The notes under the pieces: model-generated
The model's database searches: none
What the model was told of the DNA's origin: nothing
Seen by the model: only the letters and a program-made list of their open reading frames with translations
Program-made: the position numbers and the translations under genes
Assembly (NCBI GenBank): GCA_030586155.1
Contig: CP130741.1
Coordinates: forward strand, 552,680 to 616,679
Direction of reading: 5' to 3'
From: Eubacteriaceae bacterium ES3
Lineage (GTDB): Bacteria > Bacillota > Clostridia > Eubacteriales > Eubacteriaceae
DNA: 64,000 nt
Shown: positions 46,779-55,058 of the stretch, piece by piece
Position numbering within the stretch: position 1 is the stretch's first letter
How the letters are laid out: each line of letters opens with the position of its first letter

Positions 46779-48602
46779 ATGATTTTTATTGAGAATGACA
46801 GTTTAAATCCTTTCTATAATCATGCGATAGAAGAATATATTTTAACAGAAATGGAAGATGAAGTTTTTATCTTATGGAGAAATCGAAAGAGTATCTTAAT
46901 CGGTCGAAATCAGAATACATTTCAAGAAATTGATGTCGAGTTTGCTGAACAAAATGGTATCGAAATTGTCCGCCGATTATCAGGAGGTGGTACCGTTTTT
47001 TGTGATGAGGGTAATATAAATTTTACATTTATAACCAACAAAAAAGGAAAAAATACAGGATTTGAAAAATTTGCCACACCAGTTGTTAATGCCATTAAAT
47101 ATCTTGGGATAGCGGCAGAATTTTCAGGACGAAACGATATTTTGGTCGAAGGTCAGAAAGTTTCTGGAAATGCTCAGTATCATTTCAAGAATCGATTACT
47201 TCATCATGGAACGATTTTATATTCAGGGGATTTATCCCTCTTAGCTGGTGCATTGAAGCCAAATCCGTTAAAGTTTAAGGATAAAAGTGTACGTTCTGTA
47301 GCTTCGAGAGTTACCAATATTAACAAGTATCTGAAAAATCCGATGAATGTTGAAAAATTTAAAAAATATCTTCAGGATTTTATTATTCAGGAAAATGAAA
47401 TTAAAGAAATTAGAAGATTGAATGAAGATGAAGATGAACAGGTAAAGTTGATTATGAAGTCACGTTTTATGGATAGGGAATGGAACTATGGCAATAATAA
47501 CAAATATAACTATAAACATTGCGAAAAGTATCCCTTTGGACTTGTCGAATTTTATCTGGATGTGGAAGATGGAGTGATCAAACACTTGACAGTTAAAGGG
47601 GATTTTTTTGGTAAAGAAACAATTGAAAAGCTGGAAGGGCGATTGATTGGGATTAAACATGAAAAAAAAGCAATGACGGTGGCGTTAAAGGATGTAATGA
47701 TTGATAATTACATAGATGGAATGAAAAAAAGTCAATTCGTGAATGGTTTTTTTGAAAATAAAAAGAAGCCGGATTGGCTGAAAGTTCAGTTTAAGAGCAC
47801 ACCTGAAATGAAGACAGTTAAAAATCTGATATCAGATCTTTCATTAAATACGATTTGTCTTGAAGCTAACTGTCCGAATCGTGTAGAATGCTATAATCGC
47901 AAGACTGCCACTTTTATGATTCTTGGTCGAAACTGCACTAGAAACTGTACTTTTTGTAATGTCACAAAAAATGAACCAGATCCGGTTGATCAGGATGAGG
48001 CGCGACGTATAGGCGAAGCGGTTAAAAACCTTGGATTACGTCATGCAGTGATTACCTCTGTTACGCGAGATGACTTACCAGATCAGGGAGCCAAACAGTT
48101 TGCTCAAGTTGTATATGAAATCAGGAAGGCTTCACCGGAAACAAGGATTGAGCTTCTGATTCCAGATATGCAGGGACAGGAGGAATTGATTGATATCGTC
48201 CTTGATTCTGAACCGGATTTTTTGAACCATAACATTGAAACAATAGCAAGATTATATGGTCGGGTTAGGCCGACGGCATCCTACCAACGGTCACTAGATG
48301 TTATTAGATATGCCAAACAAACAAGACCTGATTTAAAAACCAAATCTGGAATGATGCTGGGTCTTGGAGAAACAGAAGCAGAAGTAATTGAAACAATGAA
48401 CGATTTAATTGAATATGGTTGTGATATTTTGACTTTGGGACAATATCTGCAACCGTCAAAAGAGCATTTAGAAATTGAAGAGTACATTTCGCCAAATCAG
48501 TTTGATGATTATAAAAAAATTGCATTAGAACTAGGTTTTAAATCAGTTGCTTCTGCTCCGTTGGTGCGAAGTTCTTACCATGCCGATGAACTGGATTTTT
48601 AA
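46779..48602 (+). CDS. Lipoate-protein ligase A fused to lipoyl synthase
   Basis: A single 607-aa protein joining two normally separate enzymes. Residues about 1-330 are LplA-like: RRLSGGGTVFCDEGNINFTF binds lipoate/ATP and RLLHHGTILYSGD follows; an accessory C-terminal domain lies at about 250-330. Residues about 335-607 are LipA: C360-x4-C365-x5-C371 for the auxiliary cluster, C386-x3-C390-x2-C393 for the radical-SAM cluster, and the RSSYHADE Ser ligand near the end. It could attach octanoate or lipoate to a carrier and insert sulfur in one chain. The ATG at 46779 has AGGTG suitably spaced; a GTG nine bases earlier is less likely. Lipoyl acceptors are not in the window. Confidence 0.9.
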   Translation: MIFIENDSLNPFYNHAIEEYILTEMEDEVFILWRNRKSILIGRNQNTFQEIDVEFAEQNGIEIVRRLSGGGTVFCDEGNINFTFITNKKGKNTGFEKFATPVVNAIKYLGIAAEFSGRNDILVEGQKVSGNAQYHFKNRLLHHGTILYSGDLSLLAGALKPNPLKFKDKSVRSVASRVTNINKYLKNPMNVEKFKKYLQDFIIQENEIKEIRRLNEDEDEQVKLIMKSRFMDREWNYGNNNKYNYKHCEKYPFGLVEFYLDVEDGVIKHLTVKGDFFGKETIEKLEGRLIGIKHEKKAMTVALKDVMIDNYIDGMKKSQFVNGFFENKKKPDWLKVQFKSTPEMKTVKNLISDLSLNTICLEANCPNRVECYNRKTATFMILGRNCTRNCTFCNVTKNEPDPVDQDEARRIGEAVKNLGLRHAVITSVTRDDLPDQGAKQFAQVVYEIRKASPETRIELLIPDMQGQEELIDIVLDSEPDFLNHNIETIARLYGRVRPTASYQRSLDVIRYAKQTRPDLKTKSGMMLGLGETEAEVIETMNDLIEYGCDILTLGQYLQPSKEHLEIEEYISPNQFDDYKKIALELGFKSVASAPLVRSSYHADELDF

Positions 48603-48630
48603 AAGCTGAATGTATCAGGGATTCATAATC

Positions 48631-48663
48631 AAAAGAAAGAAGGACGTTGTCCTTCTTTCTTTT
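48631..48663. terminator. Bidirectional intrinsic terminator
   Basis: AAAAGAAAGAAGGAC (48631-48645) pairs with GTCCTTCTTTCTTTT (48649-48663) around GTT, a perfect 15-bp stem between convergent genes. Confidence 0.88.
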
Positions 48664-48683
48664 GATAGGTCTTAATCAGGTGC

Positions 48684-49373
48684 TTAAATAAATACTTTTT
48701 CTTCTGGGATATCCAGATTTAGAACAATGGTCAGGTTACCATTACGACAGCGGAGGCGGTCGATAAATTCTTTTTGATTTACACTGTTTTTTAATTGAAT
48801 ACTGTAAAAAACTTCAAATAGTGAGCCGAAATCACAGGTTTTAACTTTGTTAATGCGATAAGAATCAGTATAGTCTTCAAGGATGTCGTTAAAATTGTCC
48901 TGGTAATCAAGGTCTTCGGGGACTGTGATTTTAAGCTGCATTTTTGAGTTCTTAGGATGCCCAAAACGAGTAATGCTTAAGAGGATCATGACACAGCATA
49001 AAACAATCGCAAAGACAACGCCGTAGAAAATATAGCCCATTCCACAAGCTAAACCAATACCTAGAGTAAAGAAAACATAGGCTATATCAATAGGGTCGCC
49101 AGGGGCACTTCGAAATCGGATCAGACTAAATGCGCCCGCCAAACTGAAAGCCCTTGCGACGTTATTGCCAACAAGCAGAATAATGATTGCGATAATGGTT
49201 GGCAGCATAATTAGTGTAATGGTGAAGCCTGGTGAATAGCCTTCCTTACCGCGGGTTTTAATATAAACGATGCTGATTAAAAGCCCTAGCGCCAGTGCAG
49301 AAAAGAGAACGGAAAGTGTTGTCCCTAGGGTAAGGGTTTCATCGACAACAGATGATAAAATAGTATCTAACAT
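48684..49373 (-). CDS. DUF4956 family membrane protein
   Basis: A 229-aa protein with four to five helices in the N-terminal 130 residues and a soluble C-terminal domain. The family signature ARAFSLAGAFSLIRFRSAPGDP identifies DUF4956, and the FFTLGIGLACGMGYI region fits. DUF4956 genes commonly sit beside VTC-domain polyphosphate polymerase genes, as here. A role in polyphosphate synthesis or export at the membrane is suggested by association only. The ATG at 49371-49373 follows AAAAGGAG. It starts 22 bp after the VTC gene ends. Confidence 0.88.
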   Translation of the reverse strand: MLDTILSSVVDETLTLGTTLSVLFSALALGLLISIVYIKTRGKEGYSPGFTITLIMLPTIIAIIILLVGNNVARAFSLAGAFSLIRFRSAPGDPIDIAYVFFTLGIGLACGMGYIFYGVVFAIVLCCVMILLSITRFGHPKNSKMQLKITVPEDLDYQDNFNDILEDYTDSYRINKVKTCDFGSLFEVFYSIQLKNSVNQKEFIDRLRCRNGNLTIVLNLDIPEEKVFI

Positions 49374-49395
49374 ATTAACTCCTTTTAAATTCTGA

Positions 49396-50208
49396 TTAGC
49401 TGATGCACAAATTTTTGGCATTCAGTTGAGTATTTTTGGTGGGTAATTTTGTGGTAGCTGCAGGTACCGGTAAATGATTTCGCTGTTTCGCAAGGCAACG
49501 GATGCGTTCGTTTTTATAAGCAGTACCATATTTTGAAAAACTGGAAGAAAAAATTCCTAATTCAGAAAAAGCATGAGCCAGCCATATTGGGATGGTACCT
49601 GGTATTTTAACTTCCATTAAATAAGTTGATTCAGGAATCAGGTTATCCCCGTAGGCACCTTTTTCAAGGGAGAGATCAAACTGGCGTGATTTAAGATTGA
49701 AATCAAAGGTGATCCGCATATCAGGATTGGATTTTCCGACATAGGCAGCCCGGTCATAACTGATAAAAGCTTTTGGTTCTAAATGATGAGTCTGAAGGAA
49801 ATAGTCAATTTCATCCAGGACCTGATTATCCAAACTGTTTTCAGTATGGGGTTTTTTACGATTCGAAATAAATGAATAAGCATCGGTAAGCGGGATAGTA
49901 GCTCGTCTTTTATTGACAATGCCACCGATTTTTTTCTTGAGTTCAATAAAAACTGGCTCGTCAGCTTTGTTGGGGATCGAGTAACTGCGAATCCGCAGTT
50001 TTTCTTTGAAATATGGCTTGCTTAGGGAATGGCGAATCAGATCATACTGGGGGGTATCAAAATAAATATTATAGATAGAATAAAACTGATTTTCTTTAGT
50101 ATAAAGGTCTGGTTCCATTTCTTTTAATAGAATAGGAAGCAGCTGCTCGTATTGTGATACAGTCAGCTGATATTTTTTTTCATAGCGTTTAAATGTTTTG
50201 ATTACCAT
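49396..50208 (-). CDS. VTC-domain protein (polyphosphate polymerase-like)
   Basis: A 270-aa protein of the VTC/CYTH-like tunnel fold. KRYEKKYQLT at the N-terminus, YSIYNIYFDTPQYDLIRHSL, LRIRSY and PVFIELKKKIGG carry the basic and acidic residues that line the catalytic tunnel of yeast Vtc4. Its role would be ATP-dependent polyphosphate synthesis. The gene is followed by DUF4956, the usual pairing, but the CotH-like kinase often found with them is absent. The upstream region has two TTAACA boxes (see 50237-50270) resembling those before the two-component operon, suggesting phosphate-linked control. AGGAGG is upstream of the ATG. Confidence 0.85.
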   Translation of the reverse strand: MVIKTFKRYEKKYQLTVSQYEQLLPILLKEMEPDLYTKENQFYSIYNIYFDTPQYDLIRHSLSKPYFKEKLRIRSYSIPNKADEPVFIELKKKIGGIVNKRRATIPLTDAYSFISNRKKPHTENSLDNQVLDEIDYFLQTHHLEPKAFISYDRAAYVGKSNPDMRITFDFNLKSRQFDLSLEKGAYGDNLIPESTYLMEVKIPGTIPIWLAHAFSELGIFSSSFSKYGTAYKNERIRCLAKQRNHLPVPAATTKLPTKNTQLNAKNLCIS

Positions 50209-50236
50209 AACAGGGCCTCCTTTATTTTATAATCAT

Positions 50237-50270
50237 ATTATAGAGGGGTACTTTGTTAAAAGCATGTTAA
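50237..50270 (-). promoter_or_regulatory. VTC promoter with PhoP-like tandem boxes
   Basis: On the minus strand, TTAACA (50270-50265), five bases, TTAACA (50259-50254), then TATAAT (50242-50237). The 11-bp repeat spacing around the -35 position is that of OmpR-family activators and matches the Bacillus PhoP box as I recall it (TTAACA-N5-TTAACA). Confidence 0.65.
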
Positions 50271-50292
50271 GTATGTGTTTTTTTGGTGAAGA

Positions 50293-50320
50293 AAAGCTCG
50301 CCTGAATTCAGGTGAGCTTT
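50293..50320. terminator. Intrinsic terminator after the histidine kinase
   Basis: AAAGCTC-GCCTGAA pairs with TTCAGGT-GAGCTTT with one wobble. The T tract is short on the minus strand (TTTTC), so efficiency is uncertain. Confidence 0.6.
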
Positions 50321-50323
50321 CGT

Positions 50324-51901
50324 TTAAATTTCAGTTTTCAGGGTGAACCAGAAACTGGAGCCTTGACCAACTGTGGAATCTACACCGTATTGGCCCTGGT
50401 GCATTTCAATGATTGAACGGACAATGGATAAGCCCAATCCTGTCCCGGTAACTGCCCGTTTATGGGTTTTGTCAATTTTGTAATAGCGTTCCCAGATATA
50501 GGGAAGATCATCCTTTTCGATCCCTTCGCCAGTATCGTTGATTTCGATTTTAACTAAAGGTTGAGACTGATCTGAGATTAACTGCTGAACGACAGTAACG
50601 CTTTTATCATGACCGGTATAGTTAATGGCATTGATAACCAGATTATAGAAGGCCTGGGAAATGCGGGTTTCGTCTCCAATGACGGTAACGTCCTGATTCG
50701 CCTCGAAAATAATCTGATATCCGTCTTTTTGAAGCAGTTTGTTCATTCGGCTGATTGTATTAGACAGACTTTTGGTTAAATTGTATGGTTGCATATGGAC
50801 GGCATAATTGCCAGACTGATATTTTGAAATATCCATTACATCATTGACCAGGGTGGTTAGACGATGGGTTTCATCCACGATGATTTGTGCATTTTCCGGT
50901 GTGTTTTCATCAGGCAGATCCCGCATGGCTTCGGCATAACCGCTAATTAAAGTTAAAGGGGTACGCAAGTCATGGGAAATATTGGCAATTAATTCCTGGC
51001 GGAGCCGCTCCACCTGCGAGAGTTCTTTTGCGGTATAATTCAAGGTATCGGAGAGTTCGGTAATTTCCTTATATCCTTTCCCTGAAAAAGTGGCTGAATA
51101 ATCGCCGGTAGCTAAAACTTTAGCACTCTCATTAATGGCCTCAATAGGACGAGATATCCATTTCGATAGAATCAAAGCTAGAATGACTGAAAAGAAAATC
51201 ATAAATCCCGTAATATAGTATAGTTGTACCCGCAAAGTATTAACAGTAGCGTCAACAGGTGAAATAACCGAATTTAGAACAAGTGTATACTGAGAGCCTT
51301 GTGAATCATAAATGTTTTTAGAATAAATAATTGAATTTTGCCCCTCATGTTTATCATCCGGTAAAGTTTTTTGGTCAGATTCGTCCTCGATGTTTTGAGA
51401 ATCCTGGTTATAGTCTGAACCATTTTCACTTGAATCAGGAGGAGCATCCAAGTCAATACCTTCTGCTGCAGCAAGTTCAGCCATGGTTTGAGAAAAAAAC
51501 TGATAGAGTTCACCATCGTTGTTTTTTACTTTTCCTGGCAGGCCGTCTTCTTCGAAACCCTCATGGGCGTGAATAATACAGTTTTTCAGGACATGAGAGG
51601 AATAAATAATTTCTCCTTCCTGATCAAGCAGTTCAATGCAGATTTCATTATTATGGGATATTGAATAAATAAGCGAAGTCAGGTCTTCATCGTTAATGCT
51701 TTCCTCGATTGTTGTGGCAGCGGTTTTGATTTCATTGATTTTAATGGATTTGTAAAAATTGTTTAGGAAAACGACCTGAAACAGCCAAAGCAGAACCAGC
51801 AGCAGGCCGCAAAAACCAAGAAGAAACAAAAATATTTTCCACTTAACGCTGATATTTCGCGGTTTTTTTGGAGAATCACTAAATGGATTTGTGATAATCA
51901 T
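50324..51901 (-). CDS. Two-component sensor histidine kinase
   Basis: A 525-aa kinase. TM1 (about residues 23-47) and TM2 (about 224-246) flank an extracellular domain with a notably acidic stretch (Asp/Glu/Ser, about 150-190). Then HAMP (about 247-300), HisKA with ANISHDLRTPLTLIS (phospho-His) and a HATPase_c domain (VINAINYTGHD, NDTGEGIEKDDL, GTGLGLSIV). It lies three bases after its response-regulator gene. The stimulus is not readable from sequence. The PhoP-like boxes upstream suggest phosphate, but the extracellular domain is not recognised as PhoR-like. Confidence 0.92.
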   Translation of the reverse strand: MIITNPFSDSPKKPRNISVKWKIFLFLLGFCGLLLVLLWLFQVVFLNNFYKSIKINEIKTAATTIEESINDEDLTSLIYSISHNNEICIELLDQEGEIIYSSHVLKNCIIHAHEGFEEDGLPGKVKNNDGELYQFFSQTMAELAAAEGIDLDAPPDSSENGSDYNQDSQNIEDESDQKTLPDDKHEGQNSIIYSKNIYDSQGSQYTLVLNSVISPVDATVNTLRVQLYYITGFMIFFSVILALILSKWISRPIEAINESAKVLATGDYSATFSGKGYKEITELSDTLNYTAKELSQVERLRQELIANISHDLRTPLTLISGYAEAMRDLPDENTPENAQIIVDETHRLTTLVNDVMDISKYQSGNYAVHMQPYNLTKSLSNTISRMNKLLQKDGYQIIFEANQDVTVIGDETRISQAFYNLVINAINYTGHDKSVTVVQQLISDQSQPLVKIEINDTGEGIEKDDLPYIWERYYKIDKTHKRAVTGTGLGLSIVRSIIEMHQGQYGVDSTVGQGSSFWFTLKTEI

Positions 51902-51904
51902 AGC

Positions 51905-52576
51905 TTAGCCTTCAAAGCGATACCCCACTCCGCGAAGGGTAGTAATCAGGGAGGCGTAATCACCAAGACTTTTTCGCAGCAGTTTGATATGTGTATCAAG
52001 GGTTCTATCATCGCCATAAAAATCATATCCCCAGACTTCAGTGATCAGTTTATCGCGGGTTAAGGCAATATTTCTGTTTTTAATCATAAAGAATAAAAGG
52101 TCATATTCTTTTGGAGACATTTCCACTTCCAGATCATTAATGGTTACGCGTCTGGCTGTGAAATCGGCTGACAGTCCTTCCTTCGAAAATATTTCGTGAT
52201 CTGTCTGATGATTCCTGGTAGACCGCTTCATGATCGCATCAATGCGCATCATCAGCTCTTTGGGAGAAAAGGGTTTAACCACATAGTCATCAATTCCCAG
52301 CTCGAAGCCATGTATCTTATCATATTCTTCACCACGGGCGGAAAGCATAATGACTGGGATATCCTGAGTTTTTCTGATTTCTTTAACTGCTGAAAAGCCG
52401 TCAAGCTCTGGCATCATGATGTCCATCAGAATAATATCAAACTGTTCTTTCTGACAATATTCTACTGCTTCCATTCCATTAGCAGCTTCGTAAGCCTCGT
52501 GGCCTTCAAAACGGATATATTTTTTAATCAGGGCTCTTATTTTTTCTTCATCATCTGTAATAAGTATTTTATACAT
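51905..52576 (-). CDS. OmpR/PhoB-family response regulator
   Basis: A 223-aa regulator. Receiver: DDEE acidic pocket at residues 9-12, phospho-Asp in IILMDIMMPELDG, and KPFSPKEL. DNA-binding winged helix: SPKEYDLLFFMIKN, RDKLITEVWGYDF, DTHIKLLRKSLG, LRGVGYRF. First gene of the kinase operon. I chose the ATG at 52574-52576, because AGAGG is eight bases upstream; two earlier in-frame starts (GTG, ATG) overlap that ribosome site. Tandem 11-bp repeats upstream indicate probable autoregulation. Confidence 0.93.
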   Translation of the reverse strand: MYKILITDDEEKIRALIKKYIRFEGHEAYEAANGMEAVEYCQKEQFDIILMDIMMPELDGFSAVKEIRKTQDIPVIMLSARGEEYDKIHGFELGIDDYVVKPFSPKELMMRIDAIMKRSTRNHQTDHEIFSKEGLSADFTARRVTINDLEVEMSPKEYDLLFFMIKNRNIALTRDKLITEVWGYDFYGDDRTLDTHIKLLRKSLGDYASLITTLRGVGYRFEG

Positions 52577-52596
52577 CGTCATCACCTCTTTAAAGC

Positions 52597-52637
52597 ATTA
52601 TAATATAAATAGGGTACCCTTGTTAAGTGTTTATTAA
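52597..52637 (-). promoter_or_regulatory. Response-regulator promoter with PhoP-like boxes
   Basis: On the minus strand TTAATA (52637-52632), five bases, TTAACA (52626-52621), then 18 bp to TATAAT (52602-52597). The layout copies that at 50237-50270, including a shared GGGTAC-like segment between boxes and -10. Confidence 0.6.
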
Positions 52638-52760
52638 GTGAAGAAGCCTTGAAGAGAACTTGAAAATTTTAGGTGATTCAGTTACAGAAATGAAATAGGA
52701 TTCAGGTTAGAATGTAATTAACAAAAACGAAATTAATTTTTATATAAAAGGAGAGTTACG

Positions 52761-53111
52761 ATGTTTAATTTTTTTTCAAAGGATAGTGTAAAACGAATTG
52801 GTCAGGATGAGGCAAAAAAAAGGTTGGATTCTGGAGAAAAAATTGTTCTTGTTGATGTTAGAGAAGAAAATGAATATGTACAGGGGCATATTCCTGGCAG
52901 TATTAATATACCGCTAAGTCGAATTGAACAGGCAGAAAAAGTGTTGAAAGATAAGGCCGCAAAGATTTTTGTCTATTGTTTAAGTGGCGGGAGATCATCT
53001 CGTGCCGGAGAATACCTTTCAAAAGTTGGCTATTCAGATGTAACCAATATTGGCGGGATTTCAACCTGGCCATATGAAATTGAAAGAAGCAAGGGACGGG
53101 CAGCAGTATAA
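52761..53111 (+). CDS. Rhodanese-like domain protein
   Basis: A 116-aa single-domain rhodanese. LVDVREENEYVQGHIPGSINIPL is the N-terminal signature and VYCLSGGRSSRA the active loop with catalytic Cys (about residue 74). The short length and loop size suggest a thiosulfate sulfurtransferase or persulfide carrier of the GlpE/PspE type. AAAGGAGAG precedes the ATG. It is divergent from the two-component operon. The physiological sulfur donor is unknown. Confidence 0.93.
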   Translation: MFNFFSKDSVKRIGQDEAKKRLDSGEKIVLVDVREENEYVQGHIPGSINIPLSRIEQAEKVLKDKAAKIFVYCLSGGRSSRAGEYLSKVGYSDVTNIGGISTWPYEIERSKGRAAV

Positions 53112-53116
53112 AAAGT

Positions 53117-53157
53117 AAAAGGGACGATTCTGAAAAATTCAGAATCGTCCCTTTTTT
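53117..53157. terminator. Bidirectional intrinsic terminator
   Basis: AAAAGGGACGATTCTGAA (53117-53134) pairs perfectly with TTCAGAATCGTCCCTTTT (53138-53155), followed by TT, between convergent rhodanese and trpB2 genes. Confidence 0.93.
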
Positions 53158-53159
53158 AT

Positions 53160-54524
53160 TTAATCGATTTTTGGGAGTGAATCAAATCCGATTTGAAGTT
53201 CTTCATCAGTTGGAATGTGGTCGGTCATATTCCCGGCATTGTAATTCATATAAGCTGTCATATCGAAATATCCGGTTCCAGTTAATCCGAAAATAATGGT
53301 TTTCTTTTCGCCGGTTCTCTTGCATTCCAGAGCCGCATCCATAGCTGCCTTGATGGCGTGAGAGGATTCTGGCGCGGGTAGGATTCCTTCAACTCGGGTG
53401 AAAGCAACTGCCGCATCAAAAACTTCTTTCTGAGCATAGGATTTAGCATTGATATAGCCATCATGATAGAGTTTTGATATGATTGGACTCATTCCATGGT
53501 ATCTTAGGCCACCAGCGTGATTTGGTGAAGGCATAAAACCACTGCCCAAAGTATACATCCGGATGAGCGGAGTGGTTCGGCCGGTATCGCCAAAATCAAG
53601 GGCGTATTTTCCACGGGTCAGTGATGGACAGGAGGAGGGTTCAACCGCCGTAAATTCGATGTCGTTTTTACCATTGATTTTATCGGCCATAAAGGGCGCA
53701 ATCAGACCTAATAAATTGGAGCCACCACCGGCACAGCCAATGATCATGTCTGGTTTGATGTCGTATTTGTCACAGGCCAGCTTGGTTTCCATTCCGATGA
53801 CGGATTGATGAATACCGACATGGTTCAAGACACTCCCCAGGACATACTTGCAGTTTTCGGTGGTTACGGCTACTTCGATAGCTTCGCTAATGGCGCACCC
53901 TAATGAGCCGTTGGTATCAGGGGTTTCAGCCAGAATTTTACGACCGGCTTCAGTCGTATTAGAAGGTGAGGCGATAACTTTGGCGCCGTAAGTTTCCATG
54001 ACAGCTTTACGGTGAGGTTTTTGTTCAGCAGAAACTTTAACCATGTAAACTGACAGGTCCAGTCCGAAATAAGCGCAAGCCATTGATAATGCGGTCCCCC
54101 ATTGACCGGCACCGGTTTCTGTGGTTAGACAGGTTAATCCCTGTTTTTTTGCATAGTAAGCCTGCGCGACTGCTGAATTTAGCTTATGTGAACCGGAGGT
54201 ATTGGTACCTTCATATTTAAAATAGATTTCAGCTGGAGTATCCAGTTCTTTTTCCAGATTATAGGCACGGACCAGTGGGGAGGGACGATACATCCGGTAA
54301 TAGTTCTGAATTTCTTCCGGGATATCGATATAGGTATCGGTTACATTAAGCTCCTGATCGACCAGCTCTTCACAAAATACTGGAAGTAATTCTTCTTTTG
54401 TGCAGTATTCACCAGTTGCAGGGTTCACAAATGGTTCAGGCAATTCTTTCATCTGGGCACGTAGGTTGAACCATTGTTTGGGCATCTCATCTTCACTTAA
54501 GTAAATTTTGTAGGGAATTTTCAT
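53160..54524 (-). CDS. trpB2: TrpB2-type tryptophan synthase beta chain
   Basis: A 454-aa PLP enzyme. SGSHKLNSA contains the Schiff-base Lys114, ETGAGQWGTA the substrate loop and GCAGGGSNLLG the phosphate cup. The extended N-terminus (about 75 residues before YRPSPLVRA) and overall length place it in the TrpB2 class, which joins serine and indole to give tryptophan, often without TrpA. No trpA or other trp genes are nearby. A T-box leader with a plausible UGG specifier precedes it, supporting a role in tryptophan supply or indole salvage. AAAGGA lies upstream of the ATG. Confidence 0.93.
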   Translation of the reverse strand: MKIPYKIYLSEDEMPKQWFNLRAQMKELPEPFVNPATGEYCTKEELLPVFCEELVDQELNVTDTYIDIPEEIQNYYRMYRPSPLVRAYNLEKELDTPAEIYFKYEGTNTSGSHKLNSAVAQAYYAKKQGLTCLTTETGAGQWGTALSMACAYFGLDLSVYMVKVSAEQKPHRKAVMETYGAKVIASPSNTTEAGRKILAETPDTNGSLGCAISEAIEVAVTTENCKYVLGSVLNHVGIHQSVIGMETKLACDKYDIKPDMIIGCAGGGSNLLGLIAPFMADKINGKNDIEFTAVEPSSCPSLTRGKYALDFGDTGRTTPLIRMYTLGSGFMPSPNHAGGLRYHGMSPIISKLYHDGYINAKSYAQKEVFDAAVAFTRVEGILPAPESSHAIKAAMDAALECKRTGEKKTIIFGLTGTGYFDMTAYMNYNAGNMTDHIPTDEELQIGFDSLPKID

Positions 54525-54632
54525 CAGTCTAATCCTTTCTGGTTTTGAATTTTTAATGGGAGTGCATTTAAATCGTTTAAATCAGGGCGATATAAGACTA
54601 AAAAGTTGAACAAGTGGCAAATTTTGGTAAAT

Positions 54633-54895
54633 AAAAAACTCGTCCTTTAAGAAACTTAAAGGACGAGATACGCTCGTGGTGCCACCTTTTTTCGCAGAAT
54701 GATCTGCCTCATTAAGAATACTATCATATTCCTCAACACTGACGTAGTTGTGACGTCATGGAATACTCGACAAAAGTCTTTGACCATGCCCTCAGCGGTC
54801 CATTTACCAGGGGGCGTTCTGTAAAGATCTCAGCATTCTTTACTCTCTGTAAGTGCTCTTCCTGATTTTATCTCCGCTTCAACGGTTTAAAGATT
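54633..54895 (-). promoter_or_regulatory. T-box riboswitch, probably tRNA-Trp specific
   Basis: Reading the minus strand: a stem I region with GCTGAG, the T-box core GGTGGCACCACG (54686-54675) and a terminator with 13-bp arms (54667-54655 and 54651-54639) followed by T6. A UGG triplet at 54802-54800, in AAATGGACCGCTGAG, is in a credible specifier position. Uncharged tRNA-Trp would favour the antiterminator and trpB2 expression. The specifier call is by eye; the T-box itself is certain. Confidence 0.9.
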
Positions 54896-54974
54896 TAATT
54901 ACTTAAATTCTATTTGATCAGTAAACGTTTGTCAATTAAAATATTTGAAAAAGTTAAGGTTGACAAAAGAATTC

Positions 54975-55003
54975 TTGACAGATTGTCGGGAATCAGGTAA
55001 AAT
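54975..55003 (+). promoter_or_regulatory. Sigma-A promoter for the G5/3D protein gene
   Basis: TTGACA (54975-54980) and TAAAAT (54998-55003) are 17 bp apart. A short hairpin, ATCAGC/GCTGAT, lies just before the GGAGG of the gene. Confidence 0.8.
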
Positions 55004-55058
55004 TCTATTTGTAAACAAAATGTAACAAAAATCAGCCTTACGTGCTGATGGAGGTTGA

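Noticed and set aside
50324-52576. Calling the two-component system WalRK because of walJ in the window
   Set aside because: It lies 10 kb from walJ, lacks walH/walI neighbours, and its boxes resemble PhoP-type sites.
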